A stretch of DNA of 64,000 nucleotides, taken from positions 40,764 through 104,763 of the forward strand of contig JASBTQ010000008.1 in NCBI GenBank assembly GCA_030148335.1, given 5' to 3'. Positions 54,152 to 63,248 of this stretch are shown in pieces. This stretch comes from Allomuricauda sp. (GTDB lineage Bacteria > Bacteroidota > Bacteroidia > Flavobacteriales > Flavobacteriaceae). The notes beneath the pieces were generated by a model. That model saw only the letters and a list, made by a program, of their open reading frames with translations. It was not told where the DNA came from and did no database searches. A program made the position numbers and the translations under genes. How positions within the stretch are numbered: position 1 is the first letter of the stretch; every line of letters starts with the position of its first letter.

Positions 54152-55177
54152 ATGGAGATAAATTTGATCAGTGACACGGTCACCAGGCCCACTCAAGGCA
54201 TGTTGGAGGCCATGATGAACGCCAAAGTTGGTGACGACGTTTTTAAAAACGACCCCACCGTAAATGAACTGGAAGCCAAAGTGGCCGCCTATTTTGGGAT
54301 GGAGGCTGCCTTATTTTTCCCTAGTGGCACCATGACCAACCAAACGGCCATCAAGATACACACGCAGCCCGGCGATCAGTTGATCTGCGATAAATATGCG
54401 CACATCTATAATTATGAAGGTGGTGGGGTGAGCTTCAACAGTGGTGTGTCCTGCAGGTTGGTGGACGGCGACAGGGGCATGATGACCGCCAAGCAGGTGG
54501 AGGAATCCATCAATCCCCCTGATTTTTACCATAGCCCTTTGACCACTTTGGTCTGTGTGGAAAACACCACGAACAAAGGGGGAGGGGCCTGTTGGGATTT
54601 TGGGGAACTCCAAAAAATCAGGAAAGTTTGTGATGAACATCACCTAAAATACCATTTGGACGGAGCCCGATTATGGAATGCCTTGGTGAAAAAAGGGGAA
54701 GATCCAAAAGATTATGGAAAGCTCTTCGATACCATTAGCGTTTGTTTGAGCAAGGGGTTGGGCTGCCCTGTGGGTTCTGTTTTGGTGGGAAGCAAGGAGC
54801 ATATCGATAAGGCACTCCGTATCCGAAAAGTGTTCGGAGGTGGAATGCGCCAATCTGGATATTTGGCGGCGGCCGGGATCTATGCCATGGACCATCATAT
54901 TGACCGCTTGGCCGATGATCATCAAAAAGCTGAGGAAATAGGAGCTGTTCTCAATGCTCTGGATTTCATCAAAAAAGTGGAACCCATCGAGACCAATATC
55001 ATCATTTTTGAGATTGATGAGTCCAAAATGACCTCCAAGCGATTTTTGGACCAATTGGCAGAAAACCATGTTTCCATTATTGGTATGGGGCAGGGAAAAC
55101 TACGCATCGTGACCCATTTGGACTATACCGACGAGATGCACCTGCATTTTTTGAATGTCCTGAAAAGTATAGCATAA
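54152..55177 (+). CDS. ltaE: Low-specificity threonine aldolase (GntG-like, PLP)
   Basis: 341 residues, 16 bases after the metalloprotease stop. Fold-type I PLP enzyme: SDTVTRPTQGMLEAM at the start, ALFFPSGTMTNQTAI, HLDGARLWNA (PLP Asp), and the Schiff-base Lys in SVCLSKGLGCPVGS. It splits L-threonine or allo-threonine to glycine and acetaldehyde in the cytoplasm. Confidence 0.92.
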   Translation: MEINLISDTVTRPTQGMLEAMMNAKVGDDVFKNDPTVNELEAKVAAYFGMEAALFFPSGTMTNQTAIKIHTQPGDQLICDKYAHIYNYEGGGVSFNSGVSCRLVDGDRGMMTAKQVEESINPPDFYHSPLTTLVCVENTTNKGGGACWDFGELQKIRKVCDEHHLKYHLDGARLWNALVKKGEDPKDYGKLFDTISVCLSKGLGCPVGSVLVGSKEHIDKALRIRKVFGGGMRQSGYLAAAGIYAMDHHIDRLADDHQKAEEIGAVLNALDFIKKVEPIETNIIIFEIDESKMTSKRFLDQLAENHVSIIGMGQGKLRIVTHLDYTDEMHLHFLNVLKSIA

Positions 55178-55179
55178 TT

Positions 55180-55315
55180 GTCACTTCGAGTGGTTTTGGC
55201 AAAGCCAAAATTGTATCGAGAAGTATATTTGATTTTCTTGCTAATAAAAATAACTATGAAAAGAGTTCTCGATACGTTTCCATCTCGCGATGCGCTTCGG
55301 AAACACTCGAACTGA
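55180..55315. repeat. Long imperfect inverted repeat
   Basis: gtcacttcgagt (55180) pairs with actcgaactgac (near 55304-55315, one mismatch), and ttgtatcgagaagt (55211-55224) with agttctcgatacgt (55264-55277). Between the convergent ltaE and YbaB genes this would form a long stem-loop and may serve as a terminator; the element type recurs in flavobacterial intergenic DNA. Confidence 0.7.
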
Positions 55316-55353
55316 CCATTTCAACATAGTCACATTTAATAGTGGAAACGATT

Positions 55354-55680
55354 TTACTTCATAAAAGCATCCATCCCCGGGATGTTGGGCATGCCTTCCT
55401 TGGCGACGGCCGCCAATTCGGCCTCGTTTACCTTGGTCGCCTTTTCAATGGCCTTGTTCAGGGTGAGTATAAGGTAGTCTTCCAGTTGCTCCTTGTCCGC
55501 AAGCAGGGAATCGTCAATGGAAATCGATTTGATCTGCCGATTGGCCGTGAGGGTCACTTTCAACGCCCCATCCGAAGATTGCTCATCGATCATCACGGTG
55601 TTCAATCGTTCTTTGGTGGCTTCTACTTTCTTTTGGGTTTCTTTGAGTTTTCCCATCATTCCCATCAAATCTCCAAACAT
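55354..55680 (-). CDS. YbaB/EbfC family nucleoid-associated protein
   Basis: 108 residues from the ATG at 55680 ([20 protein letters not shown]); the longer frame would extend into the promoter of the divergent peptidase gene. It has the YbaB fold: an N-terminal helix rich in Met/Lys, [21 protein letters not shown] and a C-terminal helix. It binds DNA as a dimer. recR/dnaX are not adjacent here. Confidence 0.85.
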   Translation of the reverse strand: MFGDLMGMMGKLKETQKKVEATKERLNTVMIDEQSSDGALKVTLTANRQIKSISIDDSLLADKEQLEDYLILTLNKAIEKATKVNEAELAAVAKEGMPNIPGMDAFMK

Positions 55681-55739
55681 AGGTTCAAATTTTATCGTGT
55701 GTAAGGGCAAAAGTAGTAAATTGGCCAAAATCAAAACGA

Positions 55740-57884
55740 ATGGTACAGTCTGTTTCAAAAATTTGTATTCTGGTTTTATGCCTTACTTTTGCATGCTCTT
55801 GCAAAAACAGTAAAGAAGAATCAATGAACATAGTTCCACCAGTGGCGCCCAAACATCCAACAAAGTTGGAAAAGCATGGGGATGTGCGGATAGATGACTA
55901 TTATTGGATGAACAATAGGGAAGACCAGCAGGTCCTTGACTATTTGAACGCCGAAAACGAGTACTACCAAAAAATGACGGCCCACACGGTCAAGTTCCAA
56001 GAAGATCTTTTTCAAGAAATGAAGGGGCGCATCAAGGAAGATGATTCTTCCGTGCCCTATAAACTGGATGGATACTGGTACATCACCCGTTATGAAGAAG
56101 GTAAGGAATACCCCATCTATACCCGGAAGAAGGAAAGTCTGGAAGCAGAGGAGGAGCTCATGTTCGACTGTAACCAAATGGCCGAAGGGTTTGAATATTT
56201 CAACCTAAGGGGCGTATCCATCAGTCCAGACAATACTCTGGCCGCCTTTGCCACCGATACGGTATCCAGAAGGCAGTACAACATCCAGGTGAAGAACCTC
56301 CAAACCGGGGAAATCTATCCCGATATCATTGAAAATACCACGGGAAGTTCTGTTTGGGCCAATGATGGAAAAACCCTGTTCTATACGAAGAAGGACCCGG
56401 TTACCCTACGTTCCGACAAGATTTTTAAGCACGTTTTGGGCAAATCGTCCACAGATGATGAATTGGTTTTCCATGAAAAGGATTCGACCTACAATACATT
56501 TGTCTATAAGACAAAATCCAGAAAGTTCATCGTCATAGGCTCTGCCAGTACCCTTACTTCGGAGTATCGTTTCTTGGATGCCAATGATCCCAACGGAGAA
56601 TTCAAGATATTTTCCCCACGCGAAAAAGGGGTGGAGTATTCCATTTCCCATTACGATGGAAACTTTTACGTGCTGACCAACAAAGATGGGGCCACCAATT
56701 TCAAGTTGATGACGACAGGTGAAGATCGTACGGCATCAGATAATTGGAAAGAATTTATACCGCATCGGGAAGATGTGTTGTTGGAAGATGTGGAAATTTT
56801 CAAGGATTATTATGTGCTTTCCGAACGTGAAAATGGATTGAACCAGATGAAAATATCCCGTTGGGACGGTTCGGACAGTTATTATTTGCCCTTTGATAGC
56901 GAAACCTATGTGGCCGGGCCTTCGGTAAACTTGGATTTTGACACGAAGGAGCTTCGTTATTATTACAACGAAATGGGGTCACCCTACGCCATCATTGACT
57001 TCAATATGGAAACCAAGACCAAAAAGGTCTTGAAGGAACAGGAAGTCCTCGGGGGCAAGTTCGATAAGAACAATTACAAAACGGAACGGCTTTGGGCCAC
57101 CGCCCGCGATGGGGTAAAAGTGCCCATTTCCTTGGTGTACCATAAGGATACGCCCTTGGACGGCACCAGTCCCTTGTTGCAATATGGTTATGGGTCGTAT
57201 GGAGCCACCATTGACCCTTATTTCTCATCCGTGAGGTTGAGTTTGTTGGATCGTGGGTTCATCTATGCCATAGCACATATCCGTGGTGGGGAGTATTTGG
57301 GAAGACCTTGGTATGAAGACGGTAAACTTTTGACCAAGAAAAATACATTTACCGATTTTATCGACGTTTCCAAATTCCTTATTGAACAAAAATATACCAG
57401 TGCCGATCATTTGTATGCCATGGGCGGCTCAGCAGGTGGATTGCTGATGGGAGCCGTCATCAACATGGAACCTGAACTGTACCATGGTGTGATAGCTGCA
57501 GTACCTTTCGTTGATGTGATCACGACCATGTTGGACGATACCATCCCGCTCACCACGGGCGAGTATGACGAATGGGGCAACCCCAACGATAAGGAGTATT
57601 ACGATTACATCAAATCCTATTCCCCATACGATAATGTGGAAAGGAAAGCCTATCCCAATATGTATGTGTCCACAGGATTGCACGATTCCCAGGTACAGTA
57701 CTGGGAGCCAGCCAAATGGGTCGCCAAACTGAGGGAATACAAAACGGACGATAACCTCCTGTTCCTGGATACCAATATGGATGCCGGACACGGTGGGGCC
57801 TCTGGTCGTTTTGAAGCTTTGAAGGAGACGGCGAAGGAATATGCTTTCATTTTAGATCTGGAAGGAAAAGCCCATTTAAAATAA
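55740..57884 (+). CDS. S9 family prolyl oligopeptidase / oligopeptidase B, lipoprotein
   Basis: 714 residues. [19 protein letters not shown] is a lipoprotein signal. A seven-bladed propeller (about 50-420) precedes the alpha/beta hydrolase domain with nucleophile Ser564 ([12 protein letters not shown]), Asp in STGLHDSQV and His in [10 protein letters not shown]. The conserved [13 protein letters not shown] and [17 protein letters not shown] are typical of oligopeptidase B. It cleaves short peptides after basic (or Pro) residues in the periplasm. Confidence 0.93.
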   Translation: MVQSVSKICILVLCLTFACSCKNSKEESMNIVPPVAPKHPTKLEKHGDVRIDDYYWMNNREDQQVLDYLNAENEYYQKMTAHTVKFQEDLFQEMKGRIKEDDSSVPYKLDGYWYITRYEEGKEYPIYTRKKESLEAEEELMFDCNQMAEGFEYFNLRGVSISPDNTLAAFATDTVSRRQYNIQVKNLQTGEIYPDIIENTTGSSVWANDGKTLFYTKKDPVTLRSDKIFKHVLGKSSTDDELVFHEKDSTYNTFVYKTKSRKFIVIGSASTLTSEYRFLDANDPNGEFKIFSPREKGVEYSISHYDGNFYVLTNKDGATNFKLMTTGEDRTASDNWKEFIPHREDVLLEDVEIFKDYYVLSERENGLNQMKISRWDGSDSYYLPFDSETYVAGPSVNLDFDTKELRYYYNEMGSPYAIIDFNMETKTKKVLKEQEVLGGKFDKNNYKTERLWATARDGVKVPISLVYHKDTPLDGTSPLLQYGYGSYGATIDPYFSSVRLSLLDRGFIYAIAHIRGGEYLGRPWYEDGKLLTKKNTFTDFIDVSKFLIEQKYTSADHLYAMGGSAGGLLMGAVINMEPELYHGVIAAVPFVDVITTMLDDTIPLTTGEYDEWGNPNDKEYYDYIKSYSPYDNVERKAYPNMYVSTGLHDSQVQYWEPAKWVAKLREYKTDDNLLFLDTNMDAGHGGASGRFEALKETAKEYAFILDLEGKAHLK

Positions 57885-57949
57885 AATGTTACTTTTGCAT
57901 GGAGCAATTTTCTAAAACTTTAGTAATTTGCTCCTTACCAATACCAGTT

Positions 57950-58990
57950 ATGAAGAAACAGATAAATGCGCATAGCAGTATCCTAGACTTAATTGGAAGT
58001 ACCCCCTTAGTCAAGCTAAACAGAATAGCGGCCCCCCTTACCGGAAACTTCTACGCCAAGTTGGAATCCTTCAACCCAGGGCATTCCTCAAAGGACAGAA
58101 TTGCAGTCCACATCATTGAAGAAGCGGAACGTCAAGGCATTTTGAAACCGGGCAGCACCATCATTGAGACCACATCGGGCAATACAGGCTTCAGTCTGGC
58201 CATGGTAAGTATTATAAAAGGTTACAAGTGCATCTTGGCCGTAAGTTCAAAATCCTCCCCGGACAAAATCGACATGCTCCGCTCTATGGGTGCGAAGGTA
58301 TATGTATGTCCTGCCCACGTGAGCGCGGACGATCCACGTTCCTATTACGAAGTGGCCAAGACCTTGCACAGCGAGACACCGAACTCCATCTACATCAACC
58401 AATATTTCAACGAACTGAACATCGAGGCCCATTACAAGAGCACTGGTCCCGAAATTTGGGAGCAGACCAATGGACAGATCACCCATTTGGTGGCCTGTAG
58501 TGGAACAGGGGGAACCATTTCAGGGATCGCCCGCTATTTGAAAGAGCAGAATCCAAACGTAAAGGTTTTGGGAGTCGATGCTTACGGTTCTGTCCTGAAG
58601 AAATATCATGAAACAGGGGAATTCGATCACAACGAAGTATATCCGTACCGCATCGAAGGACTAGGCAAAAACCTTATTCCAGCGGCCACAGACTTTAATT
58701 GTATAGACCGCTATGTCAAGGTAACCGATGGAGAAAGTGCCCACATGGCCCGAAAATTGGCACATACAGAAGGTATTTTTGCAGGCTATACCAGCGGTGC
58801 TGCCATGCAGGCACTCTACCAATTGGACACCGAAGGAGAATTTACCGCAGATAGCAATGTCGTGGTGGTGTTTCCCGATCATGGGTCAAGGTACATGAGC
58901 AATGTATACAGTAACGAATGGATGGAAAACCAAGGTTTTTTCGATATCCAAAACGCCGAAGTACCAGAGAAAATAGAATACATTAAGTAA
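57950..58990 (+). CDS. PLP-dependent cysteine synthase-family protein, possible cysteate synthase
   Basis: 346 residues from ATG 57950 ([20 protein letters not shown]). A TACTTTTG -7 element at 57890-57897 sets the start of transcription near 57900, so the longer frame from 57899 would be leaderless and is less likely. Fold-type II: Schiff-base Lys48 in [24 protein letters not shown], and the phosphate loop [11 protein letters not shown]. CysK usually has NPxxSVKDR; here the motif is NPGHSSKDR. Next to an alpha-oxoamine synthase it could make cysteate from O-phosphoserine and sulfite for sulfonolipids. An ordinary cysteine or cystathionine synthase remains possible. Confidence 0.82.
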   Translation: MKKQINAHSSILDLIGSTPLVKLNRIAAPLTGNFYAKLESFNPGHSSKDRIAVHIIEEAERQGILKPGSTIIETTSGNTGFSLAMVSIIKGYKCILAVSSKSSPDKIDMLRSMGAKVYVCPAHVSADDPRSYYEVAKTLHSETPNSIYINQYFNELNIEAHYKSTGPEIWEQTNGQITHLVACSGTGGTISGIARYLKEQNPNVKVLGVDAYGSVLKKYHETGEFDHNEVYPYRIEGLGKNLIPAATDFNCIDRYVKVTDGESAHMARKLAHTEGIFAGYTSGAAMQALYQLDTEGEFTADSNVVVVFPDHGSRYMSNVYSNEWMENQGFFDIQNAEVPEKIEYIK

Positions 58991-59057
58991 AATGAACACA
59001 TAGGAATTGGTAAGGACGGCAATGCAAAACATTGTCGTTTTTTTGTGCAAAAATTTC

Positions 59058-59090
59058 GTTGTGTGAGCTACTTAAAAATATATACTTTTG
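59058..59090 (+). promoter_or_regulatory. Bacteroidota-type promoter of the oxoamine synthase gene
   Basis: GTTG (59058-59061), 21-base spacer, TACTTTTG (59083-59090); ATG follows 25 bases later. The -33 element differs from TTTG by one base. Confidence 0.55.
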
Positions 59091-59115
59091 CAGTTGAATC
59101 AAATTTTAAAGGTAA

Positions 59116-60375
59116 ATGAGAGATTTATTTGATAGAATCATTGAAAATAAGGGACCGTTGGGAAAATGGGCCTCACAGGCCGAAGGATATTTTGTATTCC
59201 CGAAATTGGAAGGACCCATTTCCAACAGGATGAAATTCCAAGGAAAGGATGTCATAACGTGGAGTATCAATGACTATCTGGGTCTCGCCAGTTCACCGGA
59301 AATCAAAAAAGTGGACGGGGAAGCCGCCATGGAGCACGGGGCTGCCTATCCCATGGGCGCCCGTATGATGAGTGGCCATACCGATTTCCACGAGCAGTTG
59401 GAGAAGGAACTTGCCGAATTTGTCCACAAACAAGCATCATATCTGTTGAACTTTGGTTATCAAGGATTTATGTCCGTCATTGACGCATTGGTCTCCAAGG
59501 ATGACATTATTGTATACGATGTGGATTGTCATGCCTGTATTATTGATGGGGTGCGACTACACATGGGGAAACGTTTCACCTTTAAGCACAACGATCCAGA
59601 AAGCCTTGAAAAGAACCTCGAACGTGCCACCAAAATGGCCAACGAGACCGGTGGAGGCATTTTGGTCATTTCCGAAGGGGTCTTTGGAATGAGAGGTGAA
59701 CAAGGTATCCTTAAAGAAATTGTGGAGCTGAAGAAAAAATTCAAGTTCAGGTTCTTGGTGGATGATGCACACGGTTTTGGTACGTTGGGAAAAACAGGTG
59801 CCGGAGCAGGTGAGGAGCAAGGTGTACAGGACGGCATTGACGTCTATTTGGCCACTTTTGCCAAATCCATGGCAGGAATCGGGGCCTTTGTTGCCGCAGA
59901 TAAAGAAATCATCGAGTATTTGAAATATAACCTCCGTTCTCAGATGTTTGCCAAATCTTTGCCGATGGTCTATGTGAAAGGCGCATTGAAGAGGTTGGAC
60001 ATGTTGCGTACCATGCCCGAACTGAAGGCAAAACTTTGGGAAAACGTAGACGCTTTGCAAAATGGTCTTCGTGAGCGTGGGTTTGACCTTGGAACAACCT
60101 CGAGCTGTGTAACTCCTGTCTATTTGAACGGTAGTATTCCAGAAGCGATGGCCTTGGTAAAAGACCTTCGTGAAAACCATGGTATTTTCTGTTCCATTGT
60201 GGTATATCCGGTAATTCCCAAGGGATTGATCCTATTGCGCTTGATTCCTACGGCCACCCATACCATGGAAGATATTGTCGAGACTTTGGATGCTTTCTCA
60301 TCGATAAGGGAAAGACTGGAAAACGGAACCTATAAGCGACTTTCTGCTGCCGTTGCGGCCGCGATGGGGGAATAA
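59116..60375 (+). CDS. Alpha-oxoamine synthase: cysteate/serine acyltransferase for sulfono- or sphingolipids
   Basis: 419 residues. Fold-type I PLP acyltransferase like serine palmitoyltransferase and KBL: SINDYLGLASSPE, GARMMSGHTDFHEQLE, DDAHGFGTLGKTGAG and Schiff-base Lys250 in ATFAKSMAGIGAF. It condenses an acyl thioester with an amino acid to a 3-keto base. In Flavobacterium johnsoniae and Capnocytophaga the related enzyme uses cysteate and starts capnine (sulfonolipid) synthesis, needed for efficient gliding. The adjoining cysteate-synthase candidate favours cysteate over serine here. Confidence 0.85.
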   Translation: MRDLFDRIIENKGPLGKWASQAEGYFVFPKLEGPISNRMKFQGKDVITWSINDYLGLASSPEIKKVDGEAAMEHGAAYPMGARMMSGHTDFHEQLEKELAEFVHKQASYLLNFGYQGFMSVIDALVSKDDIIVYDVDCHACIIDGVRLHMGKRFTFKHNDPESLEKNLERATKMANETGGGILVISEGVFGMRGEQGILKEIVELKKKFKFRFLVDDAHGFGTLGKTGAGAGEEQGVQDGIDVYLATFAKSMAGIGAFVAADKEIIEYLKYNLRSQMFAKSLPMVYVKGALKRLDMLRTMPELKAKLWENVDALQNGLRERGFDLGTTSSCVTPVYLNGSIPEAMALVKDLRENHGIFCSIVVYPVIPKGLILLRLIPTATHTMEDIVETLDAFSSIRERLENGTYKRLSAAVAAAMGE

Positions 60376-60515
60376 TTGGGTTTCTTCTAGTTTTTCATTC
60401 GTTTTTGAATCACTCCATTTTTTAGGATGGTGTTGATGGATTGAGTATTTACTGGTGAAAAACAAGAGACTTTTTCAGTCCAGATATAGCTCGGCAGCGT
60501 TTTGTATGCCTTTGC

Positions 60516-61634
60516 CTAGAGGTCTTTTCGGTACGTCCTTCTGCGCTTGTGCGTCACAGGATCAAAATGCTTCCACATCTGCCGAATGGCCACATTGTCC
60601 TCCAGTTCTGGTGTACGGATACAGTTCACGATGCCCTTTTTGGTGAAGGTGTGGTAAAACTCGTTGAAGATAATGGCCGTGACCCCTTTGTTCTGATAGT
60701 CGGGGTGGATACCGATCAGGTAAAAAATCACATCCTTGCTGTTCTTCCTGGCGTTCAATAAATGAAAGATGCCCGTTGGGAACAGTTTGCCGTTCGCTTT
60801 TTGCAATGCTTTGGAAAAAGAGGGCATCACAATGGCAAAAGCCACCAAATTGTCATCCGAATCCACTACAAATTTGATATACTCTGGGTTGATGAAACTA
60901 ATGTATTTTTTTTTGAAATACTCTTTTTGTACATCCGTGATCCGTACAAAGGAAGACAGTTTAGAATACGTTTCATTGAACAGGTCGAACATTTTGTCCA
61001 CCCAGGGCATAATCTCCGAGCTCTTCTCAAAATTCATTTCCTTCAGCCCGTATCGCTTCTTTATCAAAAGGTTGGCCTTATAGAAAAACTGTGGATCTGC
61101 CTTTGCGGCCAAAAACTTGTTTTCCAGATATTCCTTTTCCTTAACAAAGCCATGGTGTTCATAGTGTGACTGATAATAGGGATGGTTGTACCAAGTGATC
61201 ATGGTCCCGATATGGTCAAAACCTTCGATGAGCACCCCAACTTTGTCCAGATTGGAGAAGCCCACGGGTCCTTCCATATATTCCAATCGGTGTTGTTGGC
61301 CGACTTCCCTCACCTTATCGAGCAACGCCTTGGAGACTTCAAGGTCGTCCACAAAATCGAACCAACCGAAACGCATCTTTTTGAGGTTTTGGTCGTTCAC
61401 TTCCAACCAATTGATAATGGCAGCAACACGTCCGACTATTTTGTTGTCTCTATAGGCCAAGAAAAAGGAAGCTTCGGCGTTTTCAAAAACAGGATTGATG
61501 TCCTTATCAAAGGAATCCATCTCGTCTTTGATGATGGGAGGCACCCAATAGGGAGAACCTTTATAGAGCGAGAACGGGAATTTGACAAACTGCTTGAGGT
61601 CTGCTTTGGACTGGACCTGTTTTATAGTGACCAT
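60516..61634 (-). CDS. GNAT-fold acyltransferase, candidate sphingoid/capnine N-acyltransferase
   Basis: 372 residues. The N-terminal GNAT-like half (FPFSLYKGSPYWVPPIIKDE, FFLAYRDNKIVGRVAAIIN) precedes a second half with the acyl-CoA motif FYLIGIHPDYQNKGVTAIIF and a strongly basic end (THKRRRTYRKDL). The length of about 370 residues and the FPF-YKxxPYWVPP start match the GNAT family that includes the bacterial ceramide synthase bCerS. Facing the oxoamine synthase gene, it is a good candidate for N-acylation of the lipid base. Database names such as GTP cyclohydrolase for such proteins are not supported by any motif here. Confidence 0.72.
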   Translation of the reverse strand: MVTIKQVQSKADLKQFVKFPFSLYKGSPYWVPPIIKDEMDSFDKDINPVFENAEASFFLAYRDNKIVGRVAAIINWLEVNDQNLKKMRFGWFDFVDDLEVSKALLDKVREVGQQHRLEYMEGPVGFSNLDKVGVLIEGFDHIGTMITWYNHPYYQSHYEHHGFVKEKEYLENKFLAAKADPQFFYKANLLIKKRYGLKEMNFEKSSEIMPWVDKMFDLFNETYSKLSSFVRITDVQKEYFKKKYISFINPEYIKFVVDSDDNLVAFAIVMPSFSKALQKANGKLFPTGIFHLLNARKNSKDVIFYLIGIHPDYQNKGVTAIIFNEFYHTFTKKGIVNCIRTPELEDNVAIRQMWKHFDPVTHKRRRTYRKDL

Positions 61635-61737
61635 ACATCAATTTTTGCAAGGCCAATAATAGGGAATATTGGTAATAGTAAAAAGCGAAACCGCTATGTA
61701 TTGAAAAATCCTTGGGTTTGAAAAGCAATACAACGGA

Positions 61738-61808
61738 TAACTGTTATTAAGTTACTCAGTTATTTAGATGGCACGCTTTAATAACTCAATAATCTATAAC
61801 TCAATCAA
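61738..61808. repeat. Degenerate taactcaata repeat
   Basis: Several copies of (t)aataactcaataa / ttactcagttattta in the 260-base gap between the two minus-strand genes. It is the same vocabulary as the end of the 51414-51690 region. Confidence 0.55.
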
Positions 61809-61894
61809 CTGGTTTGATGTTGTTACATTTAAGTAGGAGATAATGTTTTAACTAACATAAAATGAGTCAAATATAAAAAGAGACAATAAAAAAA

Positions 61895-62878
61895 TTAGAA
61901 ATCGATATCATCTTTCTCTTTCTTTCTGTCCTTTTTCGACTTTCGCTTGTTGGCGTTCTTTTTGATGCTGCCGTTTTGGCCAGGTTGCTGCTCATCTATC
62001 GCTTTCACTTGATCTTTATGGAAGTCCAGGCGATAGGAAAAGCCCAGAACGGCAAAAATGCGTGATGGCGAATTCTTGAAACCTGATCCGAGGTGAAAAT
62101 CGGCCTGAAAATCGGGGTTGATGAGGCGGGCCACACCGGTCCTGAGAATAATATCGGAATAGCGGTCCCCCGAAATACCTTGACCTTCCACAAATATGCT
62201 CCATCTGGGATCTCTGAAGGCATGGGTCACCGAAAGGGCGTAGCGCCATTCCGGAAAATCCGTCCCAATCCGGTCATAGGCGATGTTGGAGATCAGCACC
62301 ACCCTCGGGGACAATCTGCTTTGCGTATTCACACCTCCTCTATACGAAAGACTGGGATCTCCTGGATAAAAAGGGTTATCGCCAAACAAGAAATTGGCCC
62401 CACCATACAGGGATACAGCTGGAATGAGGTTTTTCCATTGGAACACATTGTTGGCCCTCCAGCTATACAGGTTGGGTTTGTTGCGTTCAGCATTTTTATA
62501 GGGATCGTACACCAGATATTTCAGGCCCAGACGGTTCCGTGAAAAATTGGTCAAGTTTCCTTCGATACCAAAATCGGGATAGGTAATGTTCTGGCTCATG
62601 AAAGACCCCTCCAAATTGATTTCCAGTTCCTCGAAAAGCAATCCGTATCGAAGGGCGTAATCCGTCCCAAAAATATTGGAATCAGAGTTCAAATCCACAT
62701 TGTCCTGCTGCTCATAGAAGAGCCCCACCTCTGCCTGCGCCACGCCTTTGCCCACAGCATAGGCGCTCACGGCCCTTCCTGGCCTATTGGAATTGATGAC
62801 GTCCGTGTACTGTGCGCTGAGAAGCGTTGGGAGTAGAACAAAAAAGAAAATTGACCTTTGGGCAATGGAAAAATCCAT
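61895..62878 (-). CDS. Outer-membrane transporter-like beta-barrel protein
   Basis: 327 residues. Signal peptide (SIFFFVLLPTLLSAQ), then a barrel of about 12 strands starting INSNRPGRAVSAYAVGKGV, as in flavobacterial proteins annotated as transporter (phenol-degradation MetA-like). The barrel ends near FAVLGFSYRLDFHK, followed by an unusual Lys/Asp-rich soluble tail of about 40 residues. The ligand is unknown. Confidence 0.75.
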   Translation of the reverse strand: MDFSIAQRSIFFFVLLPTLLSAQYTDVINSNRPGRAVSAYAVGKGVAQAEVGLFYEQQDNVDLNSDSNIFGTDYALRYGLLFEELEINLEGSFMSQNITYPDFGIEGNLTNFSRNRLGLKYLVYDPYKNAERNKPNLYSWRANNVFQWKNLIPAVSLYGGANFLFGDNPFYPGDPSLSYRGGVNTQSRLSPRVVLISNIAYDRIGTDFPEWRYALSVTHAFRDPRWSIFVEGQGISGDRYSDIILRTGVARLINPDFQADFHLGSGFKNSPSRIFAVLGFSYRLDFHKDQVKAIDEQQPGQNGSIKKNANKRKSKKDRKKEKDDIDF

Positions 62879-62963
62879 ATAACTGATTTTAATACTATTT
62901 TAAGATACGTTTCCGGGGTTTAGTGGACCAACAGTGTAATTTTGTTACAATAACGAGAGCTAT

Positions 62964-63224
62964 ATGGTTTTACTACAAACGATTTTAATCATCATATTAG
63001 TATATTTTGGGTTGAAATTGCTCCTAAAATGGTTGGCCCCCAAATTGCTCAATTATGCGATCAAGAAAACGAGTGAACGATTTGGGCAGCAGTTTGGGGG
63101 TGCTCAGGATTTTAGCGGGGATAGGACGCATGAAGGGGATACCACCATTGTCAAAAAGCCGTTCAGAAGATCTAACCCCTCAAAAAAAGTTGGAGAATAC
63201 ATAGATTTTGAAGAAATTGACTAA
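62964..63224 (+). CDS. DUF4834 family small membrane protein
   Basis: 86 residues. One N-terminal membrane helix (LLQTILIIILVYFGLKLLL) and a charged cytoplasmic tail ending VGEYIDFEEID, a hallmark of DUF4834. In flavobacteria it commonly precedes the YfhO gene, as here. Function unknown. A TAATTTTG element lies at 62937-62944. Confidence 0.85.
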   Translation: MVLLQTILIIILVYFGLKLLLKWLAPKLLNYAIKKTSERFGQQFGGAQDFSGDRTHEGDTTIVKKPFRRSNPSKKVGEYIDFEEID

Positions 63225-63248
63225 TATTTGTCTTTTCAAAACCTATCC

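Noticed and set aside
55753..55805. TTACTTTTG near 55772 as promoter for a shorter S9 peptidase start
   Set aside because: It falls inside the lipoprotein signal peptide codons of the longer frame, which is needed for export.
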